Shown: positions 49,118 to 60,547 of the stretch, in pieces
How the letters are laid out: the number at the start of each line of letters is the position of its first letter
Position numbering within the stretch: the stretch's first letter is position 1
Assembly (NCBI RefSeq): GCF_003268885.1
Contig: NZ_QLSX01000001.1
Span: 310,001 to 374,000, forward strand
Source of the DNA: Onishia taeanensis
GTDB taxonomy: Bacteria > Pseudomonadota > Gammaproteobacteria > Pseudomonadales > Halomonadaceae
DNA: 64,000 nucleotides
Direction of reading: 5' to 3'
Translations under genes and position numbers: made by a program
Notes under the pieces: generated by a model
The model's input: the letters and a program-made list of their open reading frames with translations, nothing else
Database searches by the model: none
Told to the model about the DNA's origin: nothing

Positions 49118-50023
49118 ATGCAGCTCGTGATCATCAGCGGCCGCTCCGGTTCAGGCAAGTCGATTGCCCTGCAGGCCCTGGAAGACCTGGGCTACTACGC
49201 GATCGACAACCTACCCGCCATGCTGCTGAGTTCCCTGGTCGACGAGCTGCAGCGCGACGCGACGCGACGCTCTTCCAGCGCCGTCAGCATCGATGCCCGC
49301 AACCTTCCGGATGCCCTTGAGCGCTTCCCGAGCCTACTCGCCGATCTTCAGGCCCGCGGCATCCAGTGTCAGGTGGTCTATCTGACCGCCGAATCGAAGA
49401 TCCTGCTCGAGCGCTATTCGGCCACCCGACGGCGCCACCCGCTGACGCGCGACAGCCAGATGACGCTGGCCGAGGCCATCGACAGCGAAGAGGGCGCTCT
49501 CGCCGAGATCCTGGATCTCGCCGACCTGATCATCGACACCTCCCGGCTGTCGGTTCACGAGCTGCGGGGCCGTATCTGCGAGCAGGTTGCCCAGCATCAC
49601 GACCAGCAGATGACTCTGACGTTCGAATCTTTCGGCTTCAAGGGCGGCGTACCACTGGATGCCGATACCGTGTTCGATGCTCGCTGTCTTCCCAACCCCT
49701 ACTGGGACCCGCGACTGCGTCAGTCTACCGGCCGCGACCCGGAGATCATCGAGTTTCTCGAGGGGTACGAAGACGTGGACCGGCTAGCCAGCGACATCAT
49801 CGACTGGCTGACCCGCTGGCTGCCAGCCTACCAGGCCAGTCACCGCAGCTACATGACGGTGGCCATTGGCTGCACCGGAGGCCAACATCGCTCGGTCTAT
49901 CTCGCCGAGCGGCTGGCCCGCCACTTCGCAACACACCACCCCGGAGTGCGGCTGCGCCACCGTGAACTGGGTATCCACACCGCCATCTCTCAGCCCGACT
50001 CTTCAGGACAGCAAGGACGCTGA
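49118..50023 (+). CDS. rapZ: RNase adaptor protein RapZ
   Basis: RapZ is an RNA-binding, nucleotide-binding protein that in E. coli presents the GlmZ small RNA to RNase E and so controls GlmS and cell-wall precursor supply. The 301-residue protein has Walker A GRSGSGKS at 8-15. Its C-terminal domain has IGCTGGQHRSVYLAERLA. AGGAG precedes the start. Whether GlmZ-type RNAs exist here is unknown. Confidence 0.96.
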   Translation: MQLVIISGRSGSGKSIALQALEDLGYYAIDNLPAMLLSSLVDELQRDATRRSSSAVSIDARNLPDALERFPSLLADLQARGIQCQVVYLTAESKILLERYSATRRRHPLTRDSQMTLAEAIDSEEGALAEILDLADLIIDTSRLSVHELRGRICEQVAQHHDQQMTLTFESFGFKGGVPLDADTVFDARCLPNPYWDPRLRQSTGRDPEIIEFLEGYEDVDRLASDIIDWLTRWLPAYQASHRSYMTVAIGCTGGQHRSVYLAERLARHFATHHPGVRLRHRELGIHTAISQPDSSGQQGR

Positions 50024-50028
50024 CGGCC

Positions 50029-50298
50029 ATGCCAAGACGTGAGCTCACCCTCGTCAACAAGCGCGGCCTGCATGCGCGTGCAGCGACCAAGCTGGTGCAG
50101 TGCTGCCAGGCCTATAAGGCCTGCGTCACCGTGCATCATCAGGGCCGAGACGCCGATGCCGCCAACGTCATGGCGCTGTTGATGCTCGCCGCTCCCTGTG
50201 GCAGCGCGTTGGAGATCCATGCCGAGGGCGATGACGCCGAGGCCGTGCTGGCGGCCGTCGAAGCGCTGTTCGAGGCGCGCTTCGACGAGGATGCCTGA
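50029..50298 (+). CDS. ptsO: HPr-like phosphocarrier NPr
   Basis: NPr carries phosphate from EI-Ntr (PtsP) to PtsN. The 89-residue protein has the phosphorylated H15 in NKRGLHARAATKLV. The region equivalent to the regulatory Ser46 of sugar HPr reads AANVMALLMLAA, as in NPr proteins. It starts five bases after rapZ. Confidence 0.95.
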   Translation: MPRRELTLVNKRGLHARAATKLVQCCQAYKACVTVHHQGRDADAANVMALLMLAAPCGSALEIHAEGDDAEAVLAAVEALFEARFDEDA

Positions 50299-50357
50299 GC
50301 CGCAGCGGCCAATCTCAGCGCGTGCGCCACCGTTTTTGTTCTGACCGGCAAGACCGC

Positions 50358-50384
50358 AAAAAGCCACCCCGAAGGGTGGCTTTT
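50358..50384. terminator. Bidirectional terminator between ptsO and pmbA
   Basis: AAAAGCCACCC and GGGTGGCTTTT form an 11-bp hairpin with a CGAA loop, with an A-run on the left and T-rich sequence on the right. It closes the rpoN operon and the convergent pmbA. Confidence 0.9.
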
Positions 50385-50443
50385 GTTTTGGCTAGCTGGG
50401 CATTGGAATAGGGCTGACCTCGCCATAGGCCGTACCCTGTTGG

Positions 50444-51784
50444 CTAACCGCCGGCGATCGTCATCTCGTCGATCAGCCAACTGCCGCTATGCACGCTACC
50501 GCGAGTATCGATATCGTCGCCGACCCCGATCAGTCCCGCGAACATCTTCGGCAGGCTGCCGGCAATGGTGAATTCCTCAACCGGATACTGGATGCGGCCA
50601 TTCTCGACCCAGAAGCCCGCGGCACCGCGCGAGTAGTCTCCGGTCACGCCGTTGACCCCCTGCCCCATCAGCTCGGTGACCAGCACACCGCGATCCATTT
50701 TCGCAAGCAGCGCTTCACGGCTCTCGAGCGGCGCTTCTAGACGCAGATTTCGCGCCCCGCCGGCATTACCGGTAGTGGTCATGTTCAACCGCTTGGCGCT
50801 GTAAGCCGAGAGCATATAGCTGGCGATGCGCCCCTGGTCGATGAACACATTGTCACGGGTGTAGACGCCGTCATTGTCGAAGGGGCTGCTGGCCATGGCG
50901 CCCATTTCCCGGGGCCGCTCAAAGAGGCTGAACCAGTCCGGAAAGAGGCTGTCGCCGAGCCGATCACAAAGGAAAGAGGACTCGCGGTACAGGGCACCAC
51001 CGGCCAGCGCTCCCATCAGATGGCCGATCAGGCCGCCGGCCAGGCTGGGGTCGAACATCACCGGGAAGCGACCGGTCACCGGGCGCTGGGCCCCCAGGCG
51101 CCGCAGGGTGCGCTCAGCGGCCGAGGCACCGATTGCCTCGGCGCTGGCGAGCTTGCGGGGGTCACGTTCGCTGGAGTAGTCATAGTCGCGCTGCATGCCG
51201 TTGTCGTCCTCGGCGATCAGCATGCAGGACAGCGAGTGGCGGCTGCCGCGCTGGCTGCCGAGAAAACCGTGGCTATTGGCATAGACACGCACGCCTTCGC
51301 CGCTGGAGAGATCCGCACCCTCGGACTTGCTGATCCCTTCCACCGCCCGGCCGGCCGCTTCGCAGGCCAAGGCGCGCTCGATGGCTTCATCGGTGGTCAA
51401 CGGCCAGGGATGGTGGACATCGAGGTCCGGCAGCTCGCGGGCCATCAGTTCGGCCGGCGCCAGGCCGGCAAAGCCGTCCTCACCGGTGTGGCGCGCGATG
51501 GCCATGGCCTGATCCACGGCGGCGCGGATGGAGGCTTCGCCGGCATCCGACGACGATGCCGTGCCCTTGCGTTTGCCCACATAGACGGTCACCGCGATGC
51601 CCTGATCACGGGACAGCTCGACGGTTTCCACCTCACCAAGGCGCACGCTGACGCCGATTCCCTGATCGACGCTGGCCCCCACCTCGCAGGCATCGGCCCC
51701 CAGGGAGCGCGCCTGGTCGAGCGCGGCCTGGGCCCGGGACTCCAGCAATGCCTGCTGGGCGGCGGCATCGAAAGCCTGAGTCAT
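50444..51784 (-). CDS. pmbA: PmbA/TldE, partner subunit of the TldD metalloprotease
   Basis: PmbA (TldE) pairs with TldD to degrade unfolded peptides and mature some ribosomal peptides in other bacteria. The ATG at 51784 gives MTQAFDAAAQQALLESRAQA and 446 residues; the frame extends 14 codons upstream. It lacks the HExxxH metal motif of TldD, as expected. The C-terminal GVNGVTGDYSRGAAGFWVEN block is diagnostic. It is divergent from darP. Confidence 0.96.
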   Translation of the reverse strand: MTQAFDAAAQQALLESRAQAALDQARSLGADACEVGASVDQGIGVSVRLGEVETVELSRDQGIAVTVYVGKRKGTASSSDAGEASIRAAVDQAMAIARHTGEDGFAGLAPAELMARELPDLDVHHPWPLTTDEAIERALACEAAGRAVEGISKSEGADLSSGEGVRVYANSHGFLGSQRGSRHSLSCMLIAEDDNGMQRDYDYSSERDPRKLASAEAIGASAAERTLRRLGAQRPVTGRFPVMFDPSLAGGLIGHLMGALAGGALYRESSFLCDRLGDSLFPDWFSLFERPREMGAMASSPFDNDGVYTRDNVFIDQGRIASYMLSAYSAKRLNMTTTGNAGGARNLRLEAPLESREALLAKMDRGVLVTELMGQGVNGVTGDYSRGAAGFWVENGRIQYPVEEFTIAGSLPKMFAGLIGVGDDIDTRGSVHSGSWLIDEMTIAGG

Positions 51785-51810
51785 CTTGGTCTCCTTGTCG
51801 CGAGGCTGGC

Positions 51811-51819
51811 TGGTATACT
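51811..51819 (+). promoter_or_regulatory. Extended -10 element for darP
   Basis: TGGTATACT has the TGn extension directly before a TATACT box, 31 bases before the darP start. No good -35 box is seen at 17 bases. Confidence 0.4.
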
Positions 51820-51850
51820 GCGCCAACCTCCCAATGCTGATGGTAATGGC

Positions 51851-52354
51851 ATGTCAATTGAAACGCCCGCCGACCACGACGGTCGGCAAAGCAAGACCCA
51901 GCGCAAACAGGAAATGCAGGCCCTGCAGGCGCTGGGCGAGAAGATCATCGCCCTCTCCGACGCATGGCGTGCGCGGCTACCTCTCTCCGATGAGCTGCTG
52001 GCGGCTATCGAGGAAACCGCGCGCATCCGCTCCCATGAGGGGCGTCGCCGACATATGCAGTACATCGGCAAGCTGATGCGTCGCGAGGACGTGGCCGGCA
52101 TCCAGGCGGTCTTCGACGAGTTCGAGCAGGAACAGCTGCGGCGTGATCACGCTTTCCACCGCCTGGAAGGTCTGCGTGACCGGCTGATCGACGATGATGA
52201 GGCCCTCGAGCCCTTCATCGTTGACCACCCCGACGTCGACCGACAGGCGCTGCGCCAGCTGATCCGCAACGCACGCCGCGAGCGTGACCAGGAGAAGCCG
52301 CCAGCCAGCGCGCGCAAGCTGTTCAAGCTGATTCGCGATACGGCCGGCCTGTAA
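51851..52354 (+). CDS. darP: DarP (YjgA) 50S ribosome assembly factor
   Basis: DarP/YjgA associates with late 50S assembly intermediates. From the ATG at 51851 the protein has 167 residues, nearly all helical and highly charged. Family blocks KRQEMQALQALGEKI-like and RIRSHEGRRRHMQYIGKLMR are present. It lies between divergent pmbA and convergent tldD. Confidence 0.93.
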   Translation: MSIETPADHDGRQSKTQRKQEMQALQALGEKIIALSDAWRARLPLSDELLAAIEETARIRSHEGRRRHMQYIGKLMRREDVAGIQAVFDEFEQEQLRRDHAFHRLEGLRDRLIDDDEALEPFIVDHPDVDRQALRQLIRNARRERDQEKPPASARKLFKLIRDTAGL

Positions 52355-52460
52355 TCACAGGCAGCGCCCTCAACGCACCCCCATCGGCCCGGCAGCGGCG
52401 TTGACTTCACCCTCACAATGCCTATGCCGAGCCGCTGGGACGCGAGCTCAGCCGCCTGGT

Positions 52461-53930
52461 TCACGAATCGGTGCCGCCGACGGTCAGCTCATCGAGCTTC
52501 AGGGTTGGCTGACCGACCCCCACCGGCACACCCTGCCCTTCCTTGCCGCAGACGCCGATACCGGTATCGAGCTCAAGGTCATGGCCGATCATCGAGACAC
52601 GGCCCATGGCTTCGGGGCCGTTGCCGATCAGGGTCGCGCCCTTGACCGGCGCGGTGATCTTGCCGTCCTCGATCAGGTAGGCTTCGCTCGCCGAGAACAC
52701 GAACTTGCCCGAGGTGATATCCACCTGACCACCGCCGAAGCTGACCGCATAAATGCCCCGCTTGACGCTTTTGAGGATATCCGCGGGATCGTCCTTTCCG
52801 GCCAGCATGTAGGTGTTGGTCATGCGCGGCATGGGCATGTGGGCATAGGATTCACGGCGCGCATTGCCGGTGGGCGACATGCCCATCAGGCGTGCATTCA
52901 GCTTGTCTTGCATGTAGCCGGTCAGCACACCGTCTTCGATCAGCGGCGTGTACTGACCCGGCGTACCTTCGTCGTCGATGCTCATCGAGCCGCGGCGATC
53001 GCTCAGGGTCGCATCGTCGACTACGGTCACGCCGGGGGCGGCGACCCGCTCGCCCATTCGGCCGGCGAACGCCGAGCTGCCCTTGCGGTTGAAGTCGCCT
53101 TCGAGGCCGTGTCCCACCGCCTCATGCAGCAGAATGCCGGGCCAGCCCGCGCCCAGCACTACCGGCATCTGGCCGGCCGGGGCGTCGATGGCCTCGAGAT
53201 TGACCAGCGCCTGTCGCACGGCTTCGGTAGCGAAGCGCTTGGGTGCGCCCTCGTCGCGCAGTCTCGCCATCGGGTAGCGGCCGCCACCACCGGCGCTGCC
53301 GCGTTCGCGGCGACCGTCACGCACGGCGATCACGCTGACATTGAGACGCACCAGAGGGCGAATATCCGCGCCCAGGGTGCCGTCACTGGCGCGCACCAGC
53401 ACCACCTCGTGCACGCCGGTCAGGGAGGCGCTGACCTGGCTGACCGCCGAGTCCGCCGCGCGGGCGACCCGGTCGGCTTCCTTGAGCATCGCGATCTTCT
53501 CTTCCGCCGAGAGGCCGGACAGCGGATCGATCCCTGCATAGCGCTGCGAAGCGGCGGTCAATTGCGGGGCGACCTGGGTCAGCCGCGAGCCGCTACGCGC
53601 GATGCCGGACGCGGTGCGCCCGGTTTCGCGAAGCGCATCGGCGCTGACCTGGTTGGAATAGGCAAAGCCGGTCTTTTCGCCGGACATGGCGCGCACGCCG
53701 ACGCCGCCATCGATGTTGTAACTGGCATCCTTGACCTCGCCATCTTCCAGCACCCAGCTCTCGTGCCAGCTGCGTTGAAAGTAGAGATCGGCAAAGTCGA
53801 CGCCGGGCCCCAGGGCATGACCGAGGCCGGTATCGAGCGCCGCCAGGTCGAGGCCACCTGGGGCCAGCAGGGTGCTGACGGCAGTGTCCAGCATGTCCTG
53901 GGAAGAGAGTTCGGAGGACTTGAGCATCAT
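52461..53930 (-). CDS. tldD: TldD metalloprotease
   Basis: TldD is the catalytic, zinc-dependent subunit of the TldD/E protease. The 489-residue protein has the HExxxH motif in [20 protein letters not shown]. The start ATG at 53930 overlaps the yhdP stop by four bases (ATGA); a second ATG follows immediately. Confidence 0.97.
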   Translation of the reverse strand: MMLKSSELSSQDMLDTAVSTLLAPGGLDLAALDTGLGHALGPGVDFADLYFQRSWHESWVLEDGEVKDASYNIDGGVGVRAMSGEKTGFAYSNQVSADALRETGRTASGIARSGSRLTQVAPQLTAASQRYAGIDPLSGLSAEEKIAMLKEADRVARAADSAVSQVSASLTGVHEVVLVRASDGTLGADIRPLVRLNVSVIAVRDGRRERGSAGGGGRYPMARLRDEGAPKRFATEAVRQALVNLEAIDAPAGQMPVVLGAGWPGILLHEAVGHGLEGDFNRKGSSAFAGRMGERVAAPGVTVVDDATLSDRRGSMSIDDEGTPGQYTPLIEDGVLTGYMQDKLNARLMGMSPTGNARRESYAHMPMPRMTNTYMLAGKDDPADILKSVKRGIYAVSFGGGQVDITSGKFVFSASEAYLIEDGKITAPVKGATLIGNGPEAMGRVSMIGHDLELDTGIGVCGKEGQGVPVGVGQPTLKLDELTVGGTDS

Positions 53931-56900
53931 TCGGCACTTTCCAGAGAAATCCGCGGATCGGTCCAAGGACCTTGCACGCGGTAGTGGATTCGGGTCACGC
54001 GGTCGATGGCACGACCGAACAGGCGCTGAGCGAGGAAGACGGCCCCGCCGATGACCGGACCACCGGCCACCAGCGCCGCCACCGGCAACGCCTGTGTCAC
54101 TGGTACTGTGATCGCAAGGCGCTGATCGAGTTCACGTCGCGCCAGGTCAACCTGACCCTCGAGACTGAACTGCGTCGCCGGCGCTTCGATCTGCACGGGA
54201 CCATGGGTCTCGAGAATCCCACCATACAGCGTCGCACTGCCGTTGACACGATCGAAGGCCGTGCCCTGCCCGGTGACATCGGAGAAATCCAGCCGCAGGC
54301 GGCGCAGCAGGTTATCGAAATTGAGCAACCCTATCAGCTTGGCGGAGCCCGACTGCAAGTTGAGGAAGCGGCCATCGAGCAGTTTGACATCGAGACTCCC
54401 GCGGGAACGCACCAGCGCAAACTGCCAGGGCGCCCCAGGCCAGGCTAGCTGCGACTCGACGTGAGTCTCGGCATTGCGAATCGGCACGTCCTGGCCAAGT
54501 GTGGCCAGCGCCGTGCCCAGGTCACCGCCATCCAGGCGCAGGCGAGAACGCGTCAGGCTCGAGTCGGATCCGGCGGCTTCCCAGATCAGCTCGCCCCGCG
54601 CACTCACCTGACCAAGCGTCAGGCCAAGCGGGGCAAGCACAAGCTGAGACGGCGAAGCCTTCCAACTCAGATTCAGGGGCCCCAGGGTGCTGCCAAGCCG
54701 CGTCATCTCGGCCACCCGCAACCGGCCGTCAGGCACGGCATCGAGCCAGTCCGGCAGTGGTGTCGGCGCTGGTGCAACGGCGACTTCGTCGAACACCTGG
54801 GTGGGGGCCTCTGGGGCCGGCCACAGGCCGTCGAGCGACAGCCGCGAAAGGTCTACATTGATGGGTCTGGCCGCGGATGGACGATAGTCGGCCTCGCCCT
54901 TGGCGATGCTGCCATCCAGCGCCATGCGCCAGTTGCCGCCGCCCAGCGCATCGGCGCTCGCCTGCAGGGTTCCCAGGCAGTGGTTGTTCAGCGACAGACA
55001 AGGCGTGGACAGGTCAATGGCATCCAGTGAGCCTGCGGCCGTGCCCTGACCGCCGCTCAGGTGCTGCAACGACAGCCCGGTCAGCGCGTCGATCCATGGC
55101 GATACCGGCAGTCGGTTGGTCTGCCACTGCACCGACCAGCCAGGGTCTCGCTGCCAGCCAGGCTCGAGCGGCCAGTTCTCAAGCCAAAGCTGTCCCTGAG
55201 CCCCCATTGGAGCGTTGCGCCAGCGCATCCGTGCGCGATCGCGCAGGACCATCTCGCCCCGCTCGCGAGCCCGGTCAATGCTAAGCGTCAGCGGCACCGT
55301 CTCGCTGGCCGTCTTGCCAAAGGGATCCGGCAGGTTCAACGCGAGCCCCTCGAGGCGACTATCCAGCGTCACGGTCGGCTTCTCGCCATTGACCGGCATG
55401 CGTAGCGTGTAGGGGAAATAGCCACTCATCAATGGCGCCAGGTACGGCGTGCCTGCCCATTCCAGCAGGCCGCGGGCCAGGGCCCGACCATTCAGCGTCA
55501 TCGTCTGGGCATCGCCGTCGAAGCGGGCCAGCAACGGGCCCTCGAAGGCCCGGGCACCAAGCTCGCCGTATAACCCTCCCCGACCATCGCGATAACGATA
55601 CTCAACATCGCCATTCACGTTGAAGACGTTAAGCCCCACGGGCTCTAGGCCCAGGCGAGGCTCATCAACGCTGGCGTTAACATCCAGCGACAGCGCATCG
55701 GGAGCACCGAGATCCATTGCCAAATCGACCTTGCCGGTGACATTGCCCTGGCCGTTCCAGTCTTCCCGGCCGATATCCAGGCCGGGAATCGCCGCGAGAA
55801 AGTCCAGCAGCGCCGTGGTGCTGCCCTCGGCCTGACCGGAAACCTCGAGATGCTCACCGTTCAGGCTGACTGCCGCATCCTGAGCCTGTAGGCCGACCAG
55901 GCTGGCTTTTTCGACGTCGGCCGACAGCCGCTGATTCTCAAGGCGCAGTTGACCTTTGACACCATTGAGTGCCGGCCAGCCGGGTGCGAATGGCAGGGTG
56001 CCATCACGAATATCCAGCGCAAGCGACAGGTCCACGTCTTCGGTGCGAACATCATCGACCAGAGGCAGGTTCAGCGACAGGCTGCCGTCATCGACGAAGC
56101 CAGCGACGCCACGCCCCAGCCACTCGGTGAGTTCCGGGGGAAGTGCCTTGACCGGCAACCAGTCAAGTAGATCGCCACTGGAGGCATCGACATCGGCAAA
56201 GGCAAGGTCCAGGGCCAGATGACCGGGTTCGGTGCGCCCCACTTCCAGATCGAAGCTGCCTGTCACCGGCGCACCGTGCCATCCGACCGCCAGATCACGG
56301 CCGGTGACGCTGACGCCATCGCCCTGGTAGGCCCAACTGACCTTCCCGGAGGCCGACGATAGCGCCATCGGCGCCGCAAAGACATCAGGGAAATTTAGCG
56401 AAGCCGGCTCGTCTCCGGTGTCGGCGAAGCGGATATGGCCGGACAGATCCTCTGCCTCGACCCAGGCATCCAGGGGGCCTCCGCCCGGTGCGCCCTGCCA
56501 GGTATCGACCGCGACATCATAAAGCTCGCCGAAAGCGCGCCAATGGCCGTCGCGCTGTCCCACCTTGAGGCCGCCCACCTGCCCTCTCGGCGCCAGGCGA
56601 GCCAGGACCCGCTGCAGGCCCTCGGGCAAGGGAGCGCGTTCACGCCATGCCGCCAGGGCGGCGAGATCAAACGCGCTGGTGTTAAGCCACCAGCCATCGC
56701 CGTCTCCGCTAGCCTGCCAGTGCCTGGGTAAGGGCCGACCGGCGGCGTCAGCCTTGCCTATGGCGACCGTCTCATCGGCGGGCGGCAGGGTGGCGTCTGG
56801 CTTTTGACCAGCGCCCTCAACGGCCACATCCTCCAAACCTGGTTCAGAGCCTTGCTCAGAAGCTTGCCCGGAGCCATCTCCAGAACCAAGTGATTCTCCA

Positions 56901-57931
56901 TCAGACGTGACGACGGCGCCAGCAGGCGCGCTGGCGTTCGATACCGTCACATCGGTTTCCGCATCGCCCTGGGTGTTCAACCAGGCCTGCCAGCCGTCGT
57001 CTCCCCGCAGCCACTGGCCGGTGACACGAATATCCTGAAGATCCAGCGGCCGCTGCTCGTGACTCAGGCGCAACCTGGGCACATCCACATCCAGGCGCAC
57101 ATCCTCCAAGGCGCCGTGCCGCCAGCGCCCCCACAGCTTGGCCTCACCGCGCGCCTCATCGACCTTCAGTGGCTCATTGCGGCTGAGCACCCCGGCCAGT
57201 TCCACCAGGTGATCGAGTTCCATACGCGCCTGCAGGGCGGCATTGAAATCAGCCAGTCCTCCCTGGCCAGGCAATACCTCGAGCACCGCCGTCAGGGTCG
57301 CATCGGGATTGTCGGCCACGTGCAGCTGGCCCTCGATATGGGCACGACCGGCATCGCCGGCCATCAGCAGACGGGGCGCATCGAACGCCAGGCGACGATC
57401 AAGCCCGTGCAGCACGACGCGCACGTTCTCGACTGCCAAGCGCTGGCGCAGCAGAACCCCGACCCAATAGTCGAGTCTCTCGAGCGTAAAACGGCCATCA
57501 GGGATGATTTCCGGCGGCAGCTCAGCGGGCTGCGGCCATTGCCAGCTGCGATCCGGGTTCTGGTAGAGATGCACGGTGACGCCGCGAATGTTGGCATCAT
57601 CGACCCGGGGCATGCCGAGCAGGCTGGCGACGCCGTCGAGGCGCAGGCGCGCACTGTCGATTTCCAGCAGCGGCCGCGCCGGCTCGGTGCGTGAGACCAG
57701 GGTAAGGTTATCGAGGCTCAGCGACGGATCGAGGCCGTGAAAGCCACCGCTAAGCTGCCCCATGTCGAGCTCGGCGTTGAATCGATCCGAGAGCAGGCTC
57801 TCGACTTCTGGGCGAAAGCGATCCAGCTCGCCGGCCGCCAGACGCAGTGACAGCAGCAAAACGGCGAGCAAGGCCAACAGGATGGCAACGGTGGTCAATG
57901 CCCAGCGCGACAGGAGGCGAAACGGGCTCAT
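53927..57931 (-). CDS. yhdP: YhdP, AsmA-like intermembrane phospholipid transport protein
   Basis: YhdP, with TamB and YdbH in E. coli, forms a long periplasmic groove that carries phospholipid toward the outer membrane. The 1334-residue protein has one N-terminal membrane helix (about 13-33, [20 protein letters not shown]). Repeated beta-strand domains follow, then the C-terminal DUF3971/AsmA_2 region ([20 protein letters not shown]). It is slightly longer than E. coli YhdP (1266), partly through a low-complexity insertion at residues 322-397. It lies between rng and tldD, the common order. Confidence 0.95.
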   Translation of the reverse strand: MSPFRLLSRWALTTVAILLALLAVLLLSLRLAAGELDRFRPEVESLLSDRFNAELDMGQLSGGFHGLDPSLSLDNLTLVSRTEPARPLLEIDSARLRLDGVASLLGMPRVDDANIRGVTVHLYQNPDRSWQWPQPAELPPEIIPDGRFTLERLDYWVGVLLRQRLAVENVRVVLHGLDRRLAFDAPRLLMAGDAGRAHIEGQLHVADNPDATLTAVLEVLPGQGGLADFNAALQARMELDHLVELAGVLSRNEPLKVDEARGEAKLWGRWRHGALEDVRLDVDVPRLRLSHEQRPLDLQDIRVTGQWLRGDDGWQAWLNTQGDAETDVTVSNASAPAGAVVTSDGESLGSGDGSGQASEQGSEPGLEDVAVEGAGQKPDATLPPADETVAIGKADAAGRPLPRHWQASGDGDGWWLNTSAFDLAALAAWRERAPLPEGLQRVLARLAPRGQVGGLKVGQRDGHWRAFGELYDVAVDTWQGAPGGGPLDAWVEAEDLSGHIRFADTGDEPASLNFPDVFAAPMALSSASGKVSWAYQGDGVSVTGRDLAVGWHGAPVTGSFDLEVGRTEPGHLALDLAFADVDASSGDLLDWLPVKALPPELTEWLGRGVAGFVDDGSLSLNLPLVDDVRTEDVDLSLALDIRDGTLPFAPGWPALNGVKGQLRLENQRLSADVEKASLVGLQAQDAAVSLNGEHLEVSGQAEGSTTALLDFLAAIPGLDIGREDWNGQGNVTGKVDLAMDLGAPDALSLDVNASVDEPRLGLEPVGLNVFNVNGDVEYRYRDGRGGLYGELGARAFEGPLLARFDGDAQTMTLNGRALARGLLEWAGTPYLAPLMSGYFPYTLRMPVNGEKPTVTLDSRLEGLALNLPDPFGKTASETVPLTLSIDRARERGEMVLRDRARMRWRNAPMGAQGQLWLENWPLEPGWQRDPGWSVQWQTNRLPVSPWIDALTGLSLQHLSGGQGTAAGSLDAIDLSTPCLSLNNHCLGTLQASADALGGGNWRMALDGSIAKGEADYRPSAARPINVDLSRLSLDGLWPAPEAPTQVFDEVAVAPAPTPLPDWLDAVPDGRLRVAEMTRLGSTLGPLNLSWKASPSQLVLAPLGLTLGQVSARGELIWEAAGSDSSLTRSRLRLDGGDLGTALATLGQDVPIRNAETHVESQLAWPGAPWQFALVRSRGSLDVKLLDGRFLNLQSGSAKLIGLLNFDNLLRRLRLDFSDVTGQGTAFDRVNGSATLYGGILETHGPVQIEAPATQFSLEGQVDLARRELDQRLAITVPVTQALPVAALVAGGPVIGGAVFLAQRLFGRAIDRVTRIHYRVQGPWTDPRISLESAE

Positions 57932-57941
57932 GGCACGCCTC

Positions 57942-59405
57942 CTACATCAGCACGATATCGTACTGTTCCTGAGAATAGTGGGCTTCCACCTGGAAACGTA
58001 TGGTTTTGCCGATAAACACTTCCAGGTCGGCAACCGAGGCCGACTCCTCGTCGAGCAGGCGATCAACCACCGCCTGGGCGGCCAGCACCATGTAGGTCTC
58101 GGCGCTGTAGGCACGGTCTTCGCGCAGTATCTCGCGAAATATCTCGTAACACACCGATTCCGGTGTCTTGAGGGTGCCACGGCCATGGCACACCGGACAG
58201 GCTTCGCAGAGAGTCTGCTCGAGGCTCTCGCGGGTGCGCTTGCGTGTCAGCTGCACCAGGCCAAGCTCGGTGACGCCGGTGCACTTGGTCTTGGCATGGT
58301 CGCGTTCGAGCGACTTTTCGAGCATGCGCAGCACCTGGCGCTGATGCTCGGTGTCATCCATGTCGATGAAGTCGATGATGATGATCCCGCCGAGGTTTCT
58401 GAGCCTTAACTGGCGAGCGATCGCCGTGGCAGCCTCGAGGTTGGTCTTGAAAATCGTCTCCTCGAGGTTGCGATGGCCGACATAGCCGCCGGTGTTGACG
58501 TCGATGGTGGTCATCGCCTCGGTGGGATCGATCACCAGATAGCCCCCGGACTTCAACTGCACCTTGCGCCCCAGGGCCTTCTGAATTTCGTCCTCGACGC
58601 TGTAGAGATCGAAGATCGGCCGTTCGCCAGGATAGTACTCGATGCGCGATTCGTTACCGGGCATGAACTCGCGGGCGAACTCGACCAGCTTCTGAAAGTT
58701 TTCCCGAGAATCGATGCGCACCCGCTCAATCTCGTCGCGCATCACATCGCGCAGGGTGCGGATGAACAGCGGCAAGTCATCGTAGATCACGCTGGGTATA
58801 CCGGCGGTGTGCTTGCGTTCGCCAACCTTGCGCCACAGCCGCAGCAGGAAGTGCATATCGGCGTAGAGCTCGTCTCGGGTCACGCCTTCGGCGGCGGTGC
58901 GAATAATGAAGCCGCCGGTGACCTCGATATCCTGCTCGGCCTGGCAGGACTCGGTCAGCTGACGCAGGCGCTCCCGCTCGCCCTCGTCCTCGATGCGCTG
59001 GGAGACGCCGTTGTGGGGCGAGTCCGGCATATAGACCAGATAGCGCGAAGGCACGGAAAGATGAGTGGTAAGCCGTGCGCCTTTCGAGCCAATCGGGTCC
59101 TTGGTGGCCTGCACCACCAGCGGCTGGCCCTCCTGGAGCAACTGACTGATCGACACCTGCTCGTCGAGCGGCGTGTTGGGCGCCATGACCTCGTGAGCAT
59201 GAATAAAGGCGGCGCGATCGATGCCAATGTCGACGAAGGCGGCCTGCATGCCGGGCAGCACCCGCACCACTTTGCCCCGATAGATATTGCCGACGATGCC
59301 CCTTCGCCCGCTGCGCTCGATAAAGGCTTCCTGCAGGACGCCGTTCTCGACCACTGCCACGCGCGTTTCCATGGGCGTTAGATTGATCAGTACTTCACCG
59401 CTCAT
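57942..59405 (-). CDS. rng: Ribonuclease G
   Basis: RNase G is the endoribonuclease related to RNase E that matures the 16S rRNA 5' end. The ATG at 59405 gives MSGEVLINLTPMETRVAVVE and 487 residues. The S1 domain is at about 35-120. The catalytic metal site is in LGGIIIIDFIDMDDTEHQRQ, and the zinc-link motif is CPVCHGRG. It ends ten bases before yhdP. Confidence 0.97.
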   Translation of the reverse strand: MSGEVLINLTPMETRVAVVENGVLQEAFIERSGRRGIVGNIYRGKVVRVLPGMQAAFVDIGIDRAAFIHAHEVMAPNTPLDEQVSISQLLQEGQPLVVQATKDPIGSKGARLTTHLSVPSRYLVYMPDSPHNGVSQRIEDEGERERLRQLTESCQAEQDIEVTGGFIIRTAAEGVTRDELYADMHFLLRLWRKVGERKHTAGIPSVIYDDLPLFIRTLRDVMRDEIERVRIDSRENFQKLVEFAREFMPGNESRIEYYPGERPIFDLYSVEDEIQKALGRKVQLKSGGYLVIDPTEAMTTIDVNTGGYVGHRNLEETIFKTNLEAATAIARQLRLRNLGGIIIIDFIDMDDTEHQRQVLRMLEKSLERDHAKTKCTGVTELGLVQLTRKRTRESLEQTLCEACPVCHGRGTLKTPESVCYEIFREILREDRAYSAETYMVLAAQAVVDRLLDEESASVADLEVFIGKTIRFQVEAHYSQEQYDIVLM

Positions 59406-59438
59406 GCGGGCTTCCTTAATCATTTGCTCATACGGGTA

Positions 59439-60029
59439 TTATGACACAGCTGCCTGGCCACTCATCCACAGCGCCACGCCCTGGCGCGCAAGCAGTTCGG
59501 CGGTTTCATAAAGCGGCAGGCCCACCACGGCGCTATGACTGCCTTCGATATGGGACACGAACACCGCTGCCCGACCCTGAATGCCATAGCCCCCGGCCTT
59601 GTCCCGGGGCTCGCCGGTCGCCCAATAGGCGGCCGCCTCAGCGGGACTGATCGCACGCAGGGTGACCCGGGTCGTGACGCAGATATCCAGCAGTCCCTGA
59701 GGGCCACTCACCGCCACCCCCGTAAGCACTTCATGGGTGTTGCCAGAGAGCGCCGCCAGCATCTCGAGGGCATGGGCGCGGTCGCGGGGCTTGCCGAGGA
59801 TTTCGCCGTCGAGCACCACCGCCGTATCCGACCCTAGCACCGGAAGTTCAGAGAGGACTGCACCGGCAAGCGCCTTTTCGCGCGCCAGACGACAGACATA
59901 GTCACGGGGAAGCTCTCCCGGCAACGGCGTCTCGTCGATATCGACCGGGCGCACCTCACAGTCAACGTCGATCGACGCCAATAGCTCGAGTCGGCGCGGG
60001 GACGCCGAGGCCAGACACAGAATAGCCAC
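59439..60029 (-). CDS. maf: Maf-family nucleoside triphosphate pyrophosphatase (YhdE type)
   Basis: Maf proteins hydrolyse dTTP, UTP and modified nucleotides to monophosphates. I chose the GTG at 60029 because a strong AAAGGAGGAG site lies just before it and the product then begins [17 protein letters not shown], the normal Maf start. It has 196 residues. The catalytic block [20 protein letters not shown] is present. It lies between mreD and rng, as in E. coli. Confidence 0.95.
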   Translation of the reverse strand: MAILCLASASPRRLELLASIDVDCEVRPVDIDETPLPGELPRDYVCRLAREKALAGAVLSELPVLGSDTAVVLDGEILGKPRDRAHALEMLAALSGNTHEVLTGVAVSGPQGLLDICVTTRVTLRAISPAEAAAYWATGEPRDKAGGYGIQGRAAVFVSHIEGSHSAVVGLPLYETAELLARQGVALWMSGQAAVS

Positions 60030-60058
60030 GCACTCCTCCTTTGAGTGACAGGCCTCCG

Positions 60059-60547
60059 TCAGGACACGGCAAAGCGACGGCGCAGGGCCTGCAGCATGGT
60101 GAACAGCCAGGGCCACAGAACAGCGCCGATCAATGACGGCAGCAGGAAGGCCAGATGAATGGAAAAGGGACCAAACAGGGTCATCAACCACTGCTCGACC
60201 AGTTGCACGATGCCGAGCAGCACGAAGATCAGCACCGCCTGCTGCACCAGCGAATAGGCGCGCATGCGCTGATAGACCAGGGCAACCAGAAAGGCCAAGA
60301 GTGACAGCGCCAGGGCATTCAGACCAAGCGGCGAACCCTCGATAAGATCAAGCAGAATGCCCAGCACGAAACCATGAAAGACCCCGATGCGCTGGGGCAT
60401 CACCATGCACCAGAAGACCAGCATCAGACCCAGCCAATCGGGCCGCCACATCAGCCACTTGTCGGCGAGCGGCATGACCTGCAGGCACAGTGCCAGCAGC
60501 AGGGTCGACCACACCAGCAGGTATCCGCGCAGTCCCATGGCAGCCAT
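60059..60547 (-). CDS. mreD: Rod-shape protein MreD
   Basis: MreD is a small polytopic membrane protein of the elongasome. The 162-residue protein has five hydrophobic segments and the family patterns [18 protein letters not shown] and [20 protein letters not shown]. The start overlaps the mreC stop by one base. Confidence 0.95.
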   Translation of the reverse strand: MAAMGLRGYLLVWSTLLLALCLQVMPLADKWLMWRPDWLGLMLVFWCMVMPQRIGVFHGFVLGILLDLIEGSPLGLNALALSLLAFLVALVYQRMRAYSLVQQAVLIFVLLGIVQLVEQWLMTLFGPFSIHLAFLLPSLIGAVLWPWLFTMLQALRRRFAVS

